Below, piece by piece: positions 46,801 to 53,995 of a stretch of DNA of 64,000 bases (positions are counted from its first letter, which is position 1; each line of letters starts with the position of its first letter). Location of the stretch: assembly GCF_900116045.1 (NCBI RefSeq), contig NZ_LT630450.1:1183001-1247000 (forward strand), read 5' to 3'. Below the pieces are notes generated by a model. It searched no databases and was not told the origin of the DNA. It saw only the letters and a program-made list of their open reading frames with translations. Source of the stretch: Desulfovibrio piger. GTDB taxonomy: Bacteria; Desulfobacterota; Desulfovibrionia; Desulfovibrionales; Desulfovibrionaceae. The position numbers and the translations under genes are program-made.

Positions 46801-47812
46801 CCATCATGCCGCGGAACAGGCCCGCCTGCGTCGGCTGCTGGCTGAGCAGGAAACGGCCTGCCAGCGTGCGGAAAACGATCTGGATGGCATCCGTGCCGAC
46901 CTGGCGGCCCTGCTGCGTCAGGGAGAAGCCCGGGACGACGGCGCGTTCCTGCAGACAGCGGACCTGCTGGAAGAACGGCACCAGGCGGAACAGCGCCGCC
47001 TGCTGCTGGAGGACAGCCTGCGCCTGGTGGCCGGGGACCAGCCGCTGGAGACCTTTCTGGCCGCTTTCCGGGAAGAGGCCCGGGAGGAAGAGGAACAGGG
47101 CCGCGACGAGCAGCAGCGCCTGCTGGCAGAACTGCGGCAGGAAGAAGACGCGCTGGCGGAAGATGTCGCCGCTCTGGGCGTGCGCGTGGAGGCCATGCAG
47201 CAGGACGGAACCCTGGCCGACCTGCTGCAGCAGGAAGCCGGCCAGCGGGAGGAACTGCAGCGCCAGGCCCGCGCCTGGTGCCGCCTCCGTCTGGCCCACG
47301 CCCTGCTCCACAGGGCGAAACTGGCCTTCGAGAAGGAACGCCAGCCCCGTGTCATCCGCCGTGCCGCGGCCATCTTCCGGGACATCACCGCGGGCGCCTG
47401 GCAGGACGTGGGGGCCGTGGTGGGCGATTCCGGCCTGCGGGTCATGCCGCCGCAGGGCGAGCCCGTCAGCCCGGAACAGCTGAGCCGGGGCACACAGGAG
47501 CAGCTCTATCTGGCCCTGCGCCTGGCCTATATCCAGGATCACGCGGCACAGGCCGGCCCCCTGCCCGTCATCATGGACGATGTGCTGGTGGACTTCGATC
47601 CCGGCCGGGCACGGCGCACGGCCCGCATCCTGGGGGACTTCAGCCAGGGGAAATACGGTGTCCGGCAGCAGCTGCTCTTCTTCACCTGCCATCCCCATAC
47701 GGCGGCCCTGCTGCGCGAGATGCAGCCCGGCGCCCCCTTCTTCCTCCTGGACAAGGGCCGGATCCGCCCCGCCGGGCCGGAGGAGACGCCAGAAGGGCCC
47801 TCACGTCCCTGA
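43862..47812 (+). CDS. SMC-like AAA ATPase of YhaN type, partner of the nuclease
   Basis: A 1316-residue ATPase. Walker A GDNEAGKST lies at residues 36-44. Two very long Glu/Arg/Leu/Gln-rich coiled coils surround a hydrophobic hairpin of two predicted membrane segments (LLCMGIVFLLSGLALLLAG and WTGGLAALCGLALLAGG, about residues 595-650). The C-terminal lobe has the signature LSRGTQEQLYLALRLA and Walker B LPVIMDDVLVDFD. A membrane hairpin at the tip of the coiled coil separates YhaN-like proteins from SbcC/Rad50, where a zinc hook sits instead. The start overlaps the upstream stop; a GTG one codon earlier is an alternative. It would tether DNA-end processing to the membrane (inference). Confidence 0.88.
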   Translation: MRLLSFHADGFGILARTGAEGLGPGINIFLGDNEAGKSTCLTFLRAMLTGYPSGRKERQAGQPLRGGQAGGSLILEGGPHGLLHLHRRPGPGSGRLQLTGPDGSPVPESLLEQLFRGIDRQVYRNVFGFSLGELQRFESLDDEAVRHALYGASFGTGLRSPADVLRALQQQADAIYRPQGRKLPLNVQAGSWQELRARIRQADARSSRYDDLCARWQQRKQDLEGLRRRKTELETGLRRTERRLSVWEQWREWHLLGMRLERLSGLPQDFPPQGRERLARLREREEDNRRALQGLREQCARTRGQLRELCPDQALAAVLPRLRALTEQSATYRQALADLPLAHLRKEQLCRRLQEGLSRLGPGWDCARIRAADRSVFGREALERQAATLATGTTALQMARRREDEAAAALAQAEETRQAQLQRLAALPHRQPPLDSDQQQRLQRLLESRQEKQDDLPRWQRRQQRAREAFCRACAPLHLDENDLAGPERLLRHRDEALSLSARLHRLEEELHSLRARQDRARREQEALQQREAALVPSIDHHPAPEQEALESFAAAVRQCRTLRAGIAAETVRQEGLAQQARQLARPLTGGSLPLLCMGIVFLLSGLALLLAGHWAPELLPWPGPAAPPWTGGLAALCGLALLAGGMPHAGKEERRRREEAERLRQLLEACSGRLREQQRRLAQLPLPRTVADDIPDADELEARLEKQQLLRRQLDQLLLEHDSLRQELRSVRQTLARLAEQEQELLAAVQEGEKRWQAMLPAATAAAFAPAAAGLLFERAATAATLAEALRTAGDDAGHAALSLQQTETAVRDLLALLPPDAACPDLPEAVRRALALCREVEEAGTRHQQAAAEATAGAGLLERCRKALEDSRCRTREAARKLETARTGWAAGLRSLGLPEDLAPGTVHAALDGMDACLRLEAELQQEDSRLQRLHHDVEALRAPLAALLTELGRPVPPQDADWLRHLDMLAEAAEEARHHAAEQARLRRLLAEQETACQRAENDLDGIRADLAALLRQGEARDDGAFLQTADLLEERHQAEQRRLLLEDSLRLVAGDQPLETFLAAFREEAREEEEQGRDEQQRLLAELRQEEDALAEDVAALGVRVEAMQQDGTLADLLQQEAGQREELQRQARAWCRLRLAHALLHRAKLAFEKERQPRVIRRAAAIFRDITAGAWQDVGAVVGDSGLRVMPPQGEPVSPEQLSRGTQEQLYLALRLAYIQDHAAQAGPLPVIMDDVLVDFDPGRARRTARILGDFSQGKYGVRQQLLFFTCHPHTAALLREMQPGAPFFLLDKGRIRPAGPEETPEGPSRP

Positions 47813-48138
47813 ATGCCCGCCCACGCACGGCAGGCACCGGGGAGGACAGCGCCCGGCGACGGGGCCACCGGCAGGAGGGCACATCCCCGGCAAGGGGGCC
47901 TTGCCTTTCCCCGCCATGCAACGCGTCGTGCGGCTCGTGATGCCTGATGGTTCACGGGGCCTGCGCTTTCCGCCCTGCCGTCCCTGCGGCAGCGGGCTGC
48001 CTGTCCCTTCCCTTCAGCGCGGGCATCCCGGGACAGGCTGTTCCCGCGCGTCCCTTGTGCCGCACGCCTGTCCGTCCGTCTTGCGCCCCGGCGGGGAACA
48101 GGGTAAGTCAGGGCAGCCCCCATCCCAAAGGAGTCCTT
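47813..48138 (+). other. Intergenic region before gtrA, nothing found
   Basis: About 326 bases of GC-rich sequence. No terminator with a T run, no clear promoter and no gene were seen, apart from the AAAGGAG site just before gtrA. Confidence 0.5.
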
Positions 48139-48519
48139 ATGTCCCTTGCCAGCCGCGGCGCGGAATTCTTCCGCTTCTGCATCGTGGGCGGCCTGACCTT
48201 TCTGGTGGACTACGGCCTGCTGTTCCTGCTGACCAGCGTGCTGGACGTCCACTACCTCTGGTCGTCCGCCTGGGCCTTCATCGTGGCCGTCATCGTCAAC
48301 TACTATCTCTGTGTGTTCTTCGTCTTCCATCAGGCGGCACGCAGCTTTGCCCGGCAGGTTGTCTTTGCGGGTTCGAGCCTGGCCGGTCTGGGCATCAACC
48401 AGATCTGCATGTGGCTGCTGGTGGACAGGCTGGCCCTGCACTACATGCTGGCCAAAGTGGTGGCCACGGGCGTGGTCATGATCTGGAACTACATCATGAA
48501 GCGCAAGGCCCTCAGCTAG
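48139..48519 (+). CDS. GtrA-family membrane protein
   Basis: A 126-residue inner-membrane protein with four hydrophobic segments. The opening FFRFCIVGGLTFLVDYGLLFLLT and the closing AKVVATGVVMIWNYIMKRKAL are the GtrA signatures. These proteins help move polyprenyl-phosphate-linked sugars across the membrane for glucosylation of surface polysaccharide. Its stop faces the end of a GT2 gene, and both are followed by the same hairpin. Start at 48139 follows AAAGGAG. Confidence 0.92.
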   Translation: MSLASRGAEFFRFCIVGGLTFLVDYGLLFLLTSVLDVHYLWSSAWAFIVAVIVNYYLCVFFVFHQAARSFARQVVFAGSSLAGLGINQICMWLLVDRLALHYMLAKVVATGVVMIWNYIMKRKALS

Positions 48520-48580
48520 ACGGCAGGGAAAGGCGCCCGCCTGCGCGGCCTTCCCTGCGCGGCCTTCCCCGCGCTGCCGC

Positions 48581-48619
48581 AAAATGACGAAAGCCGGGCT
48601 CCCCGCCCGGCTTTCGTCA
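48581..48619 (-). terminator. Terminator between gtrA and the GT2 gene
   Basis: Perfect 15-bp stem (48585-48599 with 48605-48619), loop TCCCC. The minus strand continues with TTTT; the plus strand has no T run, though the hairpin may also stop gtrA transcripts. Confidence 0.85.
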
Positions 48620-48620
48620 G

Positions 48621-49628
48621 CTATGCCTGTTCGTCCCGCGCCGGCCTGTCCCCGCCGGAGGCCGCTGCCGTCCTTTCCTGGCGCAGCAGGAGCGTCAGCA
48701 CATTGAGCTGGATCTCGAACGCCTGCCGGGCCCGCTTGCGCTGGCAATCCAGGATCAGGCCGGAGACAAAGCTCAACAGGGCCGCCAGCATGCAGAAACC
48801 GGACACGATCAGGGAAGGGAAGCGGGGCACGAGCCCGCTGGACATGTATTCCCCCAGCACGGGCAGGAACAGCCCCAGGGAGAACACGGCCAGCAGACAG
48901 GCCAGTGACCAGAAGACCAGCAGGGGGCGATAGTCCTTGAACAGGACGGCGATGGTCCGCAGGACCCGGAAGCCGTCCCGGAACGTGCTCAGTTTGGAAA
49001 AGCTGCCTTCCGGCCTGTCACGGTACTGGATGGGCATGGACGTGATGCGGAAGCTGTTGGCCAGGGAAAAGATGGTCATCTCCGTCTCGATCTCGAAGCC
49101 CTGCGAAAGGATGGGGAAGGACTTGACGAACAGGGGCGACATGGCCCGCATGCCCGTCATGACGTCCTCCACATGCCGGCCGCGCTTCCAGAACATGTTG
49201 ATGCAGCGGCGCACCAGCATGTTGCCGCTGTTGTGGAAGGGACGCTTGTTCTCCGTGAAATAGGTGGAGGACAGGCGGTCACCGATGACCATGTCCGCAC
49301 GCCCCTCCAGCACGGGCGCGCACAGGGCCGCCGCCTGGGAAGCCGGATAGGTATCGTCCCCGTCCACCATCAGATAGCAGTCGGCCTCGATATCGCGGAA
49401 CATGGTCCGCACCACGTTGCCCTTGCCCTGACGGGGCTCGGGACGCACGATGGCTCCGGCCTCGCGGGCCAGGCGGGCCGTTTCATCGGTGGAATTGTTG
49501 TCGTACACATAGATATCGGCATCCGGCAGGGCCTGCCGGTAGTCCCTGACCACCTTCCCGATGGTCAGCGCCTCGTTATAGCAGGGGATCAGGACCGCGA
49601 TCCTGTCGCGTTTTTTTTCAGTCTGCAT
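48621..49628 (-). CDS. Family 2 glycosyltransferase with C-terminal membrane segments
   Basis: A 335-residue enzyme, probably a polyprenyl-phosphate sugar transferase. IAVLIPCYNEALTIGKVVRDY opens the nucleotide-binding fold, NNSTDETARLA follows, and the catalytic metal motif is in LMVDGDDTYPAS. GRHVEDVMTGMRAMS and EIETEMT are acceptor-site motifs of DPM1-like enzymes. Two membrane segments (about 240-265 and 275-300) anchor it. The ATG at 49628 follows GAGGAG and overlaps the 3' end of the upstream membrane protein gene by 11 bases. It likely feeds the GtrA/membrane glycosylation module. Confidence 0.92.
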   Translation of the reverse strand: MQTEKKRDRIAVLIPCYNEALTIGKVVRDYRQALPDADIYVYDNNSTDETARLAREAGAIVRPEPRQGKGNVVRTMFRDIEADCYLMVDGDDTYPASQAAALCAPVLEGRADMVIGDRLSSTYFTENKRPFHNSGNMLVRRCINMFWKRGRHVEDVMTGMRAMSPLFVKSFPILSQGFEIETEMTIFSLANSFRITSMPIQYRDRPEGSFSKLSTFRDGFRVLRTIAVLFKDYRPLLVFWSLACLLAVFSLGLFLPVLGEYMSSGLVPRFPSLIVSGFCMLAALLSFVSGLILDCQRKRARQAFEIQLNVLTLLLRQERTAAASGGDRPARDEQA

Positions 49629-51309
49629 GTCCACTCCTCGTGGCCTGTGCATCGCCGTCCGCGGCAGCAGACGGCGAACGCCGCAACAACAGCCAGTCTT
49701 CATTTTCAAAAAGCAGGGAGCCGTGGCGCAGCAGCTGCGCCTTGTGCTCCACATGGCGCGTCAGCAGCAAGGCGGCCTGCCCTGTGCGCCAGACTTCCAC
49801 ATAACCGGCGGCATCGGCCGCCATGCGCCGCTGCATGGCCAGCCAGCGCCGGGCCAGGGCAGGATCGCCCGCATAATAGATGATGTTCCCGTCCTTGTGC
49901 ACGGGCAGCATGGGCATACGGGCCACAAAACGCACGGCCATGCAATCCCCGTCACTGAAAACGATCTCGTCCGGCCCCGCCTGCGCGCGCAGGGCCTGCA
50001 GGGCCTCCTGCAGCCTCAGGGAACGCGCCCTGATCTGCCGGGCCTCCTCCGTATCCAGCCAGCTCATGCCGGTCGCGTCCGCCAGGGCGTGCCGGGCCGC
50101 CACCACCTGCTTGCCCTGGCCCAGGGCCAGCAGGACGAGGACCAGCAGGACGACGAGGCCCCGGCGCAGCAGGGGAGCGGCACGCCGCCAGTACAGGGAT
50201 AAAAGGCAGGTCAGCAGCAGCCAGGACAGCGGCACCAGAAAGCGCGTGCCCCGCAGGATCTCCTGGCTCATGTTCTGCCGCCCCAGATGGCGGGCCAGCC
50301 ACATCTCCAGCGCGCAAAGCACGCAGCCGCCCGCGATGCCCAGCACCATGCCCGGCATGAGCCGCAGCAGGGTGCGCACCGGCCCGGCCAGCTGCTGCCG
50401 TTTTCTGAACAGCACCACGGCCGCCGCGGCCGCCGCGGGAAAGATGGGGATCACGAACGTATAGTAGCGCAGGATGTCCGCGAGGCTCTGCCAGACATCA
50501 TGCCAGTCCTTGCTGTAGCGCAGGGCGCGCACCCCGGCGAAAAGCCCGGCGTGTTCGGCCGGCGGCGCGGGCGTATCCGAAAGGAAGAGCACCCCGTATA
50601 TACCAACGGGGACCGCGAAGCTCAACAGGTTAAGCAGGCTCAGGCCCGCATGGCGCCACAGCCCTCTGCCCTGCCAAAGCAGGAAGAAGGCCATGAAGAA
50701 CATGGCCCCGCCCATGAGGGCGCTGACCGTGTGCACCAGCATGGCGCAGCCCGCCAGGAACATAGTCACGGGCTGCAGCAGGGGGCGCTTGACGGCCGCG
50801 CAGGCCAGCAGCAGGAGAAAGGGCCAGAGGTCGGCGTAAAAGATGCGCGGCACCGGGTCGGAGCGCATGCTGCCCCAGAAGGTGCCGAACGACCAGTGCA
50901 CGGCGATGCCCATCAAAATCGAGAGCAGGGCCGCCAGAGACGGGCTGCGGAACAGGCAGCGGCCCAGGACATAATAGGCGAGGAAGTGCAAGAAGACGCC
51001 CAGCGCGCCCACGCGCAGCATATCCGTGGCCGCGTTGTCCCTACCGGGGAAGAGGCCCGCCAGGGCGGTCAGCAGGTTGGGGACGCCCGGATCCTGCGGG
51101 AAAAAAGGCGCCACGGAGTCCAGCGCGAAAGCGGCGGGGCATTCCGCGGCCTCCAGGATCTGCGCATAGTTCTGCAGGTCGCTGTCCATGCCGATGCCCC
51201 GGGGGTTGAGATCCAGCGTCCCCTGCAGGGCGCACCAGCAGAACAGCCCCGCCAGCAGGACCAGGACCAGGTCCGTGGACCGGTATGTTTCCGATGCCGT
51301 ATCTTTCAT
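49618..51309 (-). CDS. Large polytopic membrane protein, GT-C-like, function unknown
   Basis: A 563-residue protein with around ten or eleven transmembrane segments in residues 10-410, then a soluble C-terminal domain (SDGDCMAVRFVARMPMLPVHKDGN, EVWRTGQAALLLTRHVEHKAQ). The layout of a first membrane segment, a luminal loop with acidic residues (GMDSDLQNYAQILEA) and many later segments resembles GT-C glycosyltransferases. No family motif is certain. Its coupling to a GT2 gene and nearness to gtrA support a role in lipid-linked sugar transfer. Compare the cut-off membrane protein at 63235, which has the same gene order. Confidence 0.75.
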   Translation of the reverse strand: MKDTASETYRSTDLVLVLLAGLFCWCALQGTLDLNPRGIGMDSDLQNYAQILEAAECPAAFALDSVAPFFPQDPGVPNLLTALAGLFPGRDNAATDMLRVGALGVFLHFLAYYVLGRCLFRSPSLAALLSILMGIAVHWSFGTFWGSMRSDPVPRIFYADLWPFLLLLACAAVKRPLLQPVTMFLAGCAMLVHTVSALMGGAMFFMAFFLLWQGRGLWRHAGLSLLNLLSFAVPVGIYGVLFLSDTPAPPAEHAGLFAGVRALRYSKDWHDVWQSLADILRYYTFVIPIFPAAAAAAVVLFRKRQQLAGPVRTLLRLMPGMVLGIAGGCVLCALEMWLARHLGRQNMSQEILRGTRFLVPLSWLLLTCLLSLYWRRAAPLLRRGLVVLLVLVLLALGQGKQVVAARHALADATGMSWLDTEEARQIRARSLRLQEALQALRAQAGPDEIVFSDGDCMAVRFVARMPMLPVHKDGNIIYYAGDPALARRWLAMQRRMAADAAGYVEVWRTGQAALLLTRHVEHKAQLLRHGSLLFENEDWLLLRRSPSAAADGDAQATRSGHAD

Positions 51310-51529
51310 GGCCGCAGCCCATCCCTTGCTAAAGGTCTATCCCGTCAGCCCCGGCGGGATGCCCGTTCCGCCGCCTGGTGCCGGGCGGCCTTCGGGGCAG
51401 GCGAGGCAGGCGGCTGTCGCCATGATCTTCCCCGAGGCCTTCCTGTGGCGCACCATAGCGCAAAGTGAAAGATTTTTCGAGCCGCCCGCACGGCGGGGCC
51501 CCGCTGGCCATCCCGGCCCGGCTCCAATG

Positions 51530-51558
51530 TTGACATCCGTGATGACAATGGCTAAAAA
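51530..51558 (+). promoter_or_regulatory. Promoter-like element without a downstream gene
   Basis: TTGACA (51530-51535), 17-base spacer, TAAAAA (51553-51558). It points to the plus strand, but the next gene on that strand starts 270 bases later and has its own promoter. Confidence 0.45.
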
Positions 51559-51690
51559 GTAGCACGTTTTTTAAAAAAGTATTACAACCATCCTGCACCG
51601 CCGCTGCCCTCCCCGTAAAAAACAGCCGGAGGACAGGACGGCGTTCCGGTGTGATGGCCTGCATCCCGGAAGACGAGGATCAGCAGCATG

Positions 51691-51727
51691 GCTTTCATTC
51701 TTTTGATATGATTGCTTTTTTATTTTT
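51691..51727 (+). terminator. Weak hairpin with long T run, possible end of a small transcript
   Basis: GCTTTCAT (51691-51698) pairs with ATGATTGC (51708-51715) apart from two T-T mismatches, then TTTTTTATTTTT. It lies between the promoter-like element at 51530 and the Fur-box palindrome. Confidence 0.35.
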
Positions 51728-51740
51728 AAGAAGCAGACTA

Positions 51741-51759
51741 ATTGAAAATAATTTTCAAT
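51741..51759. promoter_or_regulatory. Fur-box-like perfect palindrome
   Basis: ATTGAAAAT-A-ATTTTCAAT is a perfect 19-base inverted repeat immediately upstream of a -35 hexamer. It matches the TGAAAATnATTTTCA form I recall being described for Fur sites in Desulfovibrio. A further half-site GTTTTCAAT lies at 51773-51781. Confidence 0.75.
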
Positions 51760-51763
51760 TCCG

Positions 51764-51792
51764 TTGACATTTGTTTTCAATCATGACATGTT
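51764..51792 (+). promoter_or_regulatory. Promoter of the cysteine-tail protein/porin genes
   Basis: Perfect TTGACA (51764-51769) and, 17 bases on, CATGTT (51787-51792), a poor -10. It overlaps the second Fur half-site, so a bound repressor would block it. Confidence 0.5.
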
Positions 51793-51826
51793 GTCCCCAA
51801 CAAAACACCTCATCACAGGAGCCACC

Positions 51827-52264
51827 ATGCCGAGATTGGAAAACCTTCCCCGGAACCAGCTTTCTTTCCGCCGCAGCGCCAACAACCTGCACATCGCCAC
51901 CGGTGAGGATCTGGATCTGGAACAGGCCCGTGCCATCCTGAACCTCATGCGCTGCCACAGTAGCGACTGCAACAAGTTTTTCATCGACGTGCGTCACGTG
52001 ACCCGCATCCAGCCCGCTGCGGCAGCCGCCCTGCGCGGCGCGCCCCAGCCTTGCATAGCACCGCAGCGCATCCACTATAAAGGCTCCCGCGGCTTCGAGC
52101 TGGCGGCGAGCGGCAACAAGGTCCTCATCGTTCCTGAAAGGGCAAAGCATGTCTGCAAGGGCACCTGCCCCAACTGCCGCTGCAAGGACAAAAAGGCCCG
52201 CGCCAGGGCGCGGAATACGGCCCGGGCGGCGGCCACGGCGTCGGGGGGCGCCGCTGTCGCCTGA
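51827..52264 (+). CDS. Small STAS-like protein with cysteine-rich basic tail, Fur-box controlled
   Basis: A 145-residue protein of no family I can name. Residues 10-105 alternate strands and helices (LHIATGEDLDLEQARAILN, KFFIDVRHVTRIQPAAAAALR, then NKVLIVPERAK), reminiscent of a STAS or sulfate-transporter-antagonist fold. The tail has a cysteine cluster C110-x3-C114-x2-C117-x-C119, then a run of Lys/Arg/Ala. Further cysteines are at 43, 48 and 76. The cluster could hold an Fe-S centre or metal. There is no signal peptide. ATG at 51827 has an AGGAG site; an earlier frame start at 51764 lies within the promoter. It sits 34 bases ahead of the porin gene, so they are one transcript. Confidence 0.8.
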   Translation: MPRLENLPRNQLSFRRSANNLHIATGEDLDLEQARAILNLMRCHSSDCNKFFIDVRHVTRIQPAAAAALRGAPQPCIAPQRIHYKGSRGFELAASGNKVLIVPERAKHVCKGTCPNCRCKDKKARARARNTARAAATASGGAAVA

Positions 52265-52298
52265 TGGATGTGAACCTCAAACAGTAAGGAAGAAGGTC

Positions 52299-53828
52299 AT
52301 GAAAAAAATTCTTACCCTCATGCTGGCCGCCGGCATGCTCCTGGGGGCCGCAAGCGGCGCCCGGGCCATCGATTTCAAGGCTTCCGGCGAATGGCTGGTG
52401 GGCTTCGGTCTGGGTGACGGCAGCCTCATCAAGGATGTGGACAACAAAAAGCGCCACCATGAGGATACGTTCAATGCCGGTCAGCGCGTCCGCCTGCAGC
52501 TGGATGCCGTGGCCTCCGAGACCCTGTCCGGCACGGTGTTCTTCGAGATCGGCGACCAGATGTGGGGCCAGTCCGAAAGCGGCGGCGCCCTGGGGGCCGA
52601 CTCCACCAGCGTGGTGAAGCTCAAGAACGCCTACATCGACTGGATGGTCCCCAACACCGACCTCAAGCTCCGCATGGGCCTGCAGGCCGTGGCCCTGCCC
52701 AACGTGGCCGGCGGCTCGGCCATCATGGACGGTGACGCCGCCGCCGTGGTCGCCAGCTACCAGTTCAACGAGAACGTGGGCCTCACCGCCCTCTGGATGC
52801 GCCCGCTCAACGATAACTACACCGGCACCAATGCCGATGGCGAAGCCTACGGCAACGGCTACAAGAATTATCTGGACAACATGGATCTCTTCGCCCTCAT
52901 GCTGCCCCTGAAGTTCGACGGCGTGGAGCTGACCCCCTGGGCCATGTACGGCCTGCAGGGCAAGAACACCCGCTTCAACGAAGGCGGCGTGGAGACCGCC
53001 GACGGCGCCCTGAACGTGACCCTGCCCGGCTACTACCCCGGCATGAACTTCGGCCCCGGCGGCCTCGGCCACACCGGCAAGTCCTACGGTTCCATGTTCT
53101 GGGCCGGCCTGCCCGTGGCCATCACGGCCTTCGATCCCCTGAACATCGAATTCGACATCAACTACGGCTATGTGGAAGCCATGGGCCGCTACGACGTGCT
53201 CAAGCGCGGTGTGGAATCGGTACTGGGCAACAGCAAGCGTGAAGGCTGGCTGGTCAAGGCCCTGGTGGAATACAAGATGGACTGGGGCACCCCCGGCATC
53301 TTCGGCTGGTATGCCTCCGGTGACGACGGCAACGTCAAGAACGGGTCCGAACGCCTGCCCTCCATCGCCGGATCGGGCAACTTCACGTCCTTCATGGGTG
53401 ACGGCAACCTGGCCTGGGGCACCGGCTACAACTTCTACGACAACAACCTGACCTACGCCGGTACCTGGGGCATCGGCCTGCAGATCGCGGACGTGAGCTT
53501 TGTGGAAGACCTCAAGCACACCTTCCGCGTGGCCTACTGGGGCGGCACCAACAGCCCCTCCATGGTCAAGTACATGGGTTCCGCCGTGGCCTGGGACGAC
53601 ACCACGGCCGTCCAGGACGGCCCGTACCTGACCACCAACGACGGCCTGCTGGAATTCAACCTGGTCAACTCCTGGCAGATCTACGAGAACCTGGAGGCCA
53701 ACCTCGAGCTCGGCTACATCATCAACATGATGGACAGGGACACCTGGGACAAGAGCTACGTCAGCGACCGTAACTGGTCCAAGCAGGACGCCTGGAAAGC
53801 CCAGCTGATCTTCGCCTACTCCTTCTAG
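52299..53828 (+). CDS. Outer membrane porin (Desulfovibrio homotrimeric type)
   Basis: A 509-residue beta-barrel protein. Signal peptide residues 1-24 (MKKILTLMLAAGMLLGAASGARA) are followed by IDFKASGEWLVGFGLGDGS. Alternating aromatic-rich strands (NAYIDWMVPNTDLKLRMGLQAV, FTSFMGDGNLAWGTGYNFYDNN, TYAGTWGIGLQIADVSFVEDL) follow, and it ends in the typical outer-membrane C-terminus FAYSF with a terminal phenylalanine. It should form a diffusion channel for small solutes. It is second in the transcript from the Fur-box promoter, which suggests that its level depends on iron. RBS AAGGAAGAAGG precedes the ATG, and a strong terminator follows. Confidence 0.9.
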   Translation: MKKILTLMLAAGMLLGAASGARAIDFKASGEWLVGFGLGDGSLIKDVDNKKRHHEDTFNAGQRVRLQLDAVASETLSGTVFFEIGDQMWGQSESGGALGADSTSVVKLKNAYIDWMVPNTDLKLRMGLQAVALPNVAGGSAIMDGDAAAVVASYQFNENVGLTALWMRPLNDNYTGTNADGEAYGNGYKNYLDNMDLFALMLPLKFDGVELTPWAMYGLQGKNTRFNEGGVETADGALNVTLPGYYPGMNFGPGGLGHTGKSYGSMFWAGLPVAITAFDPLNIEFDINYGYVEAMGRYDVLKRGVESVLGNSKREGWLVKALVEYKMDWGTPGIFGWYASGDDGNVKNGSERLPSIAGSGNFTSFMGDGNLAWGTGYNFYDNNLTYAGTWGIGLQIADVSFVEDLKHTFRVAYWGGTNSPSMVKYMGSAVAWDDTTAVQDGPYLTTNDGLLEFNLVNSWQIYENLEANLELGYIINMMDRDTWDKSYVSDRNWSKQDAWKAQLIFAYSF

Positions 53829-53887
53829 TCCTCCCGGGGCGGGTCCCCGCCCCCCTCCCGCGCGTGCTTCTCCTTCCCGCGCGCCCC

Positions 53888-53929
53888 GCCGCCGCTGTTT
53901 TTTGCAGGAACAGCGGCGGCCCCTTTTTT
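53888..53929 (+). terminator. Terminator of the porin gene
   Basis: 12-bp perfect stem GCCGCCGCTGTT / AACAGCGGCGGC, nine-base loop, CCC then six T. Confidence 0.92.
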
Positions 53930-53995
53930 CCCTGCCCCGGGGCGGCACGGCGGGCTCACGCGGCGCCGCGGGCACCGGACGCAAGGCGCCCCTGC

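Larger units (their letters stand above)
51310..51826. other. Regulatory intergenic region between the membrane protein and the Fur-box operon
   Basis: About 517 bases, with an unusually AT-rich right half. It holds a promoter-like element (51530), a TTTTTTAAAAAA block (51567-51578), a hairpin with T run (51691-51727), the 19-base palindrome (51741-51759) and a promoter (51764). No convincing protein-coding frame was found. Confidence 0.6.

Noticed and set aside
43874-47698. 1274-codon open frame antisense to the YhaN-like ATPase
   Set aside because: A shadow caused by high GC and codon bias. The sense frame has Walker A, signature and Walker B; the antisense frame has no domain and no ribosome site.
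48541-48568. Tandem 14-base repeat (CTGCGCGGCCTTCC twice)
   Set aside because: Only two copies in GC-rich spacer sequence; probably chance or slippage, with no apparent function.
51571-51780. 69-codon minus-strand frame in the Fur-box region
   Set aside because: It runs across the palindrome and promoter, has no ribosome site of note and reads as AT-rich noise.
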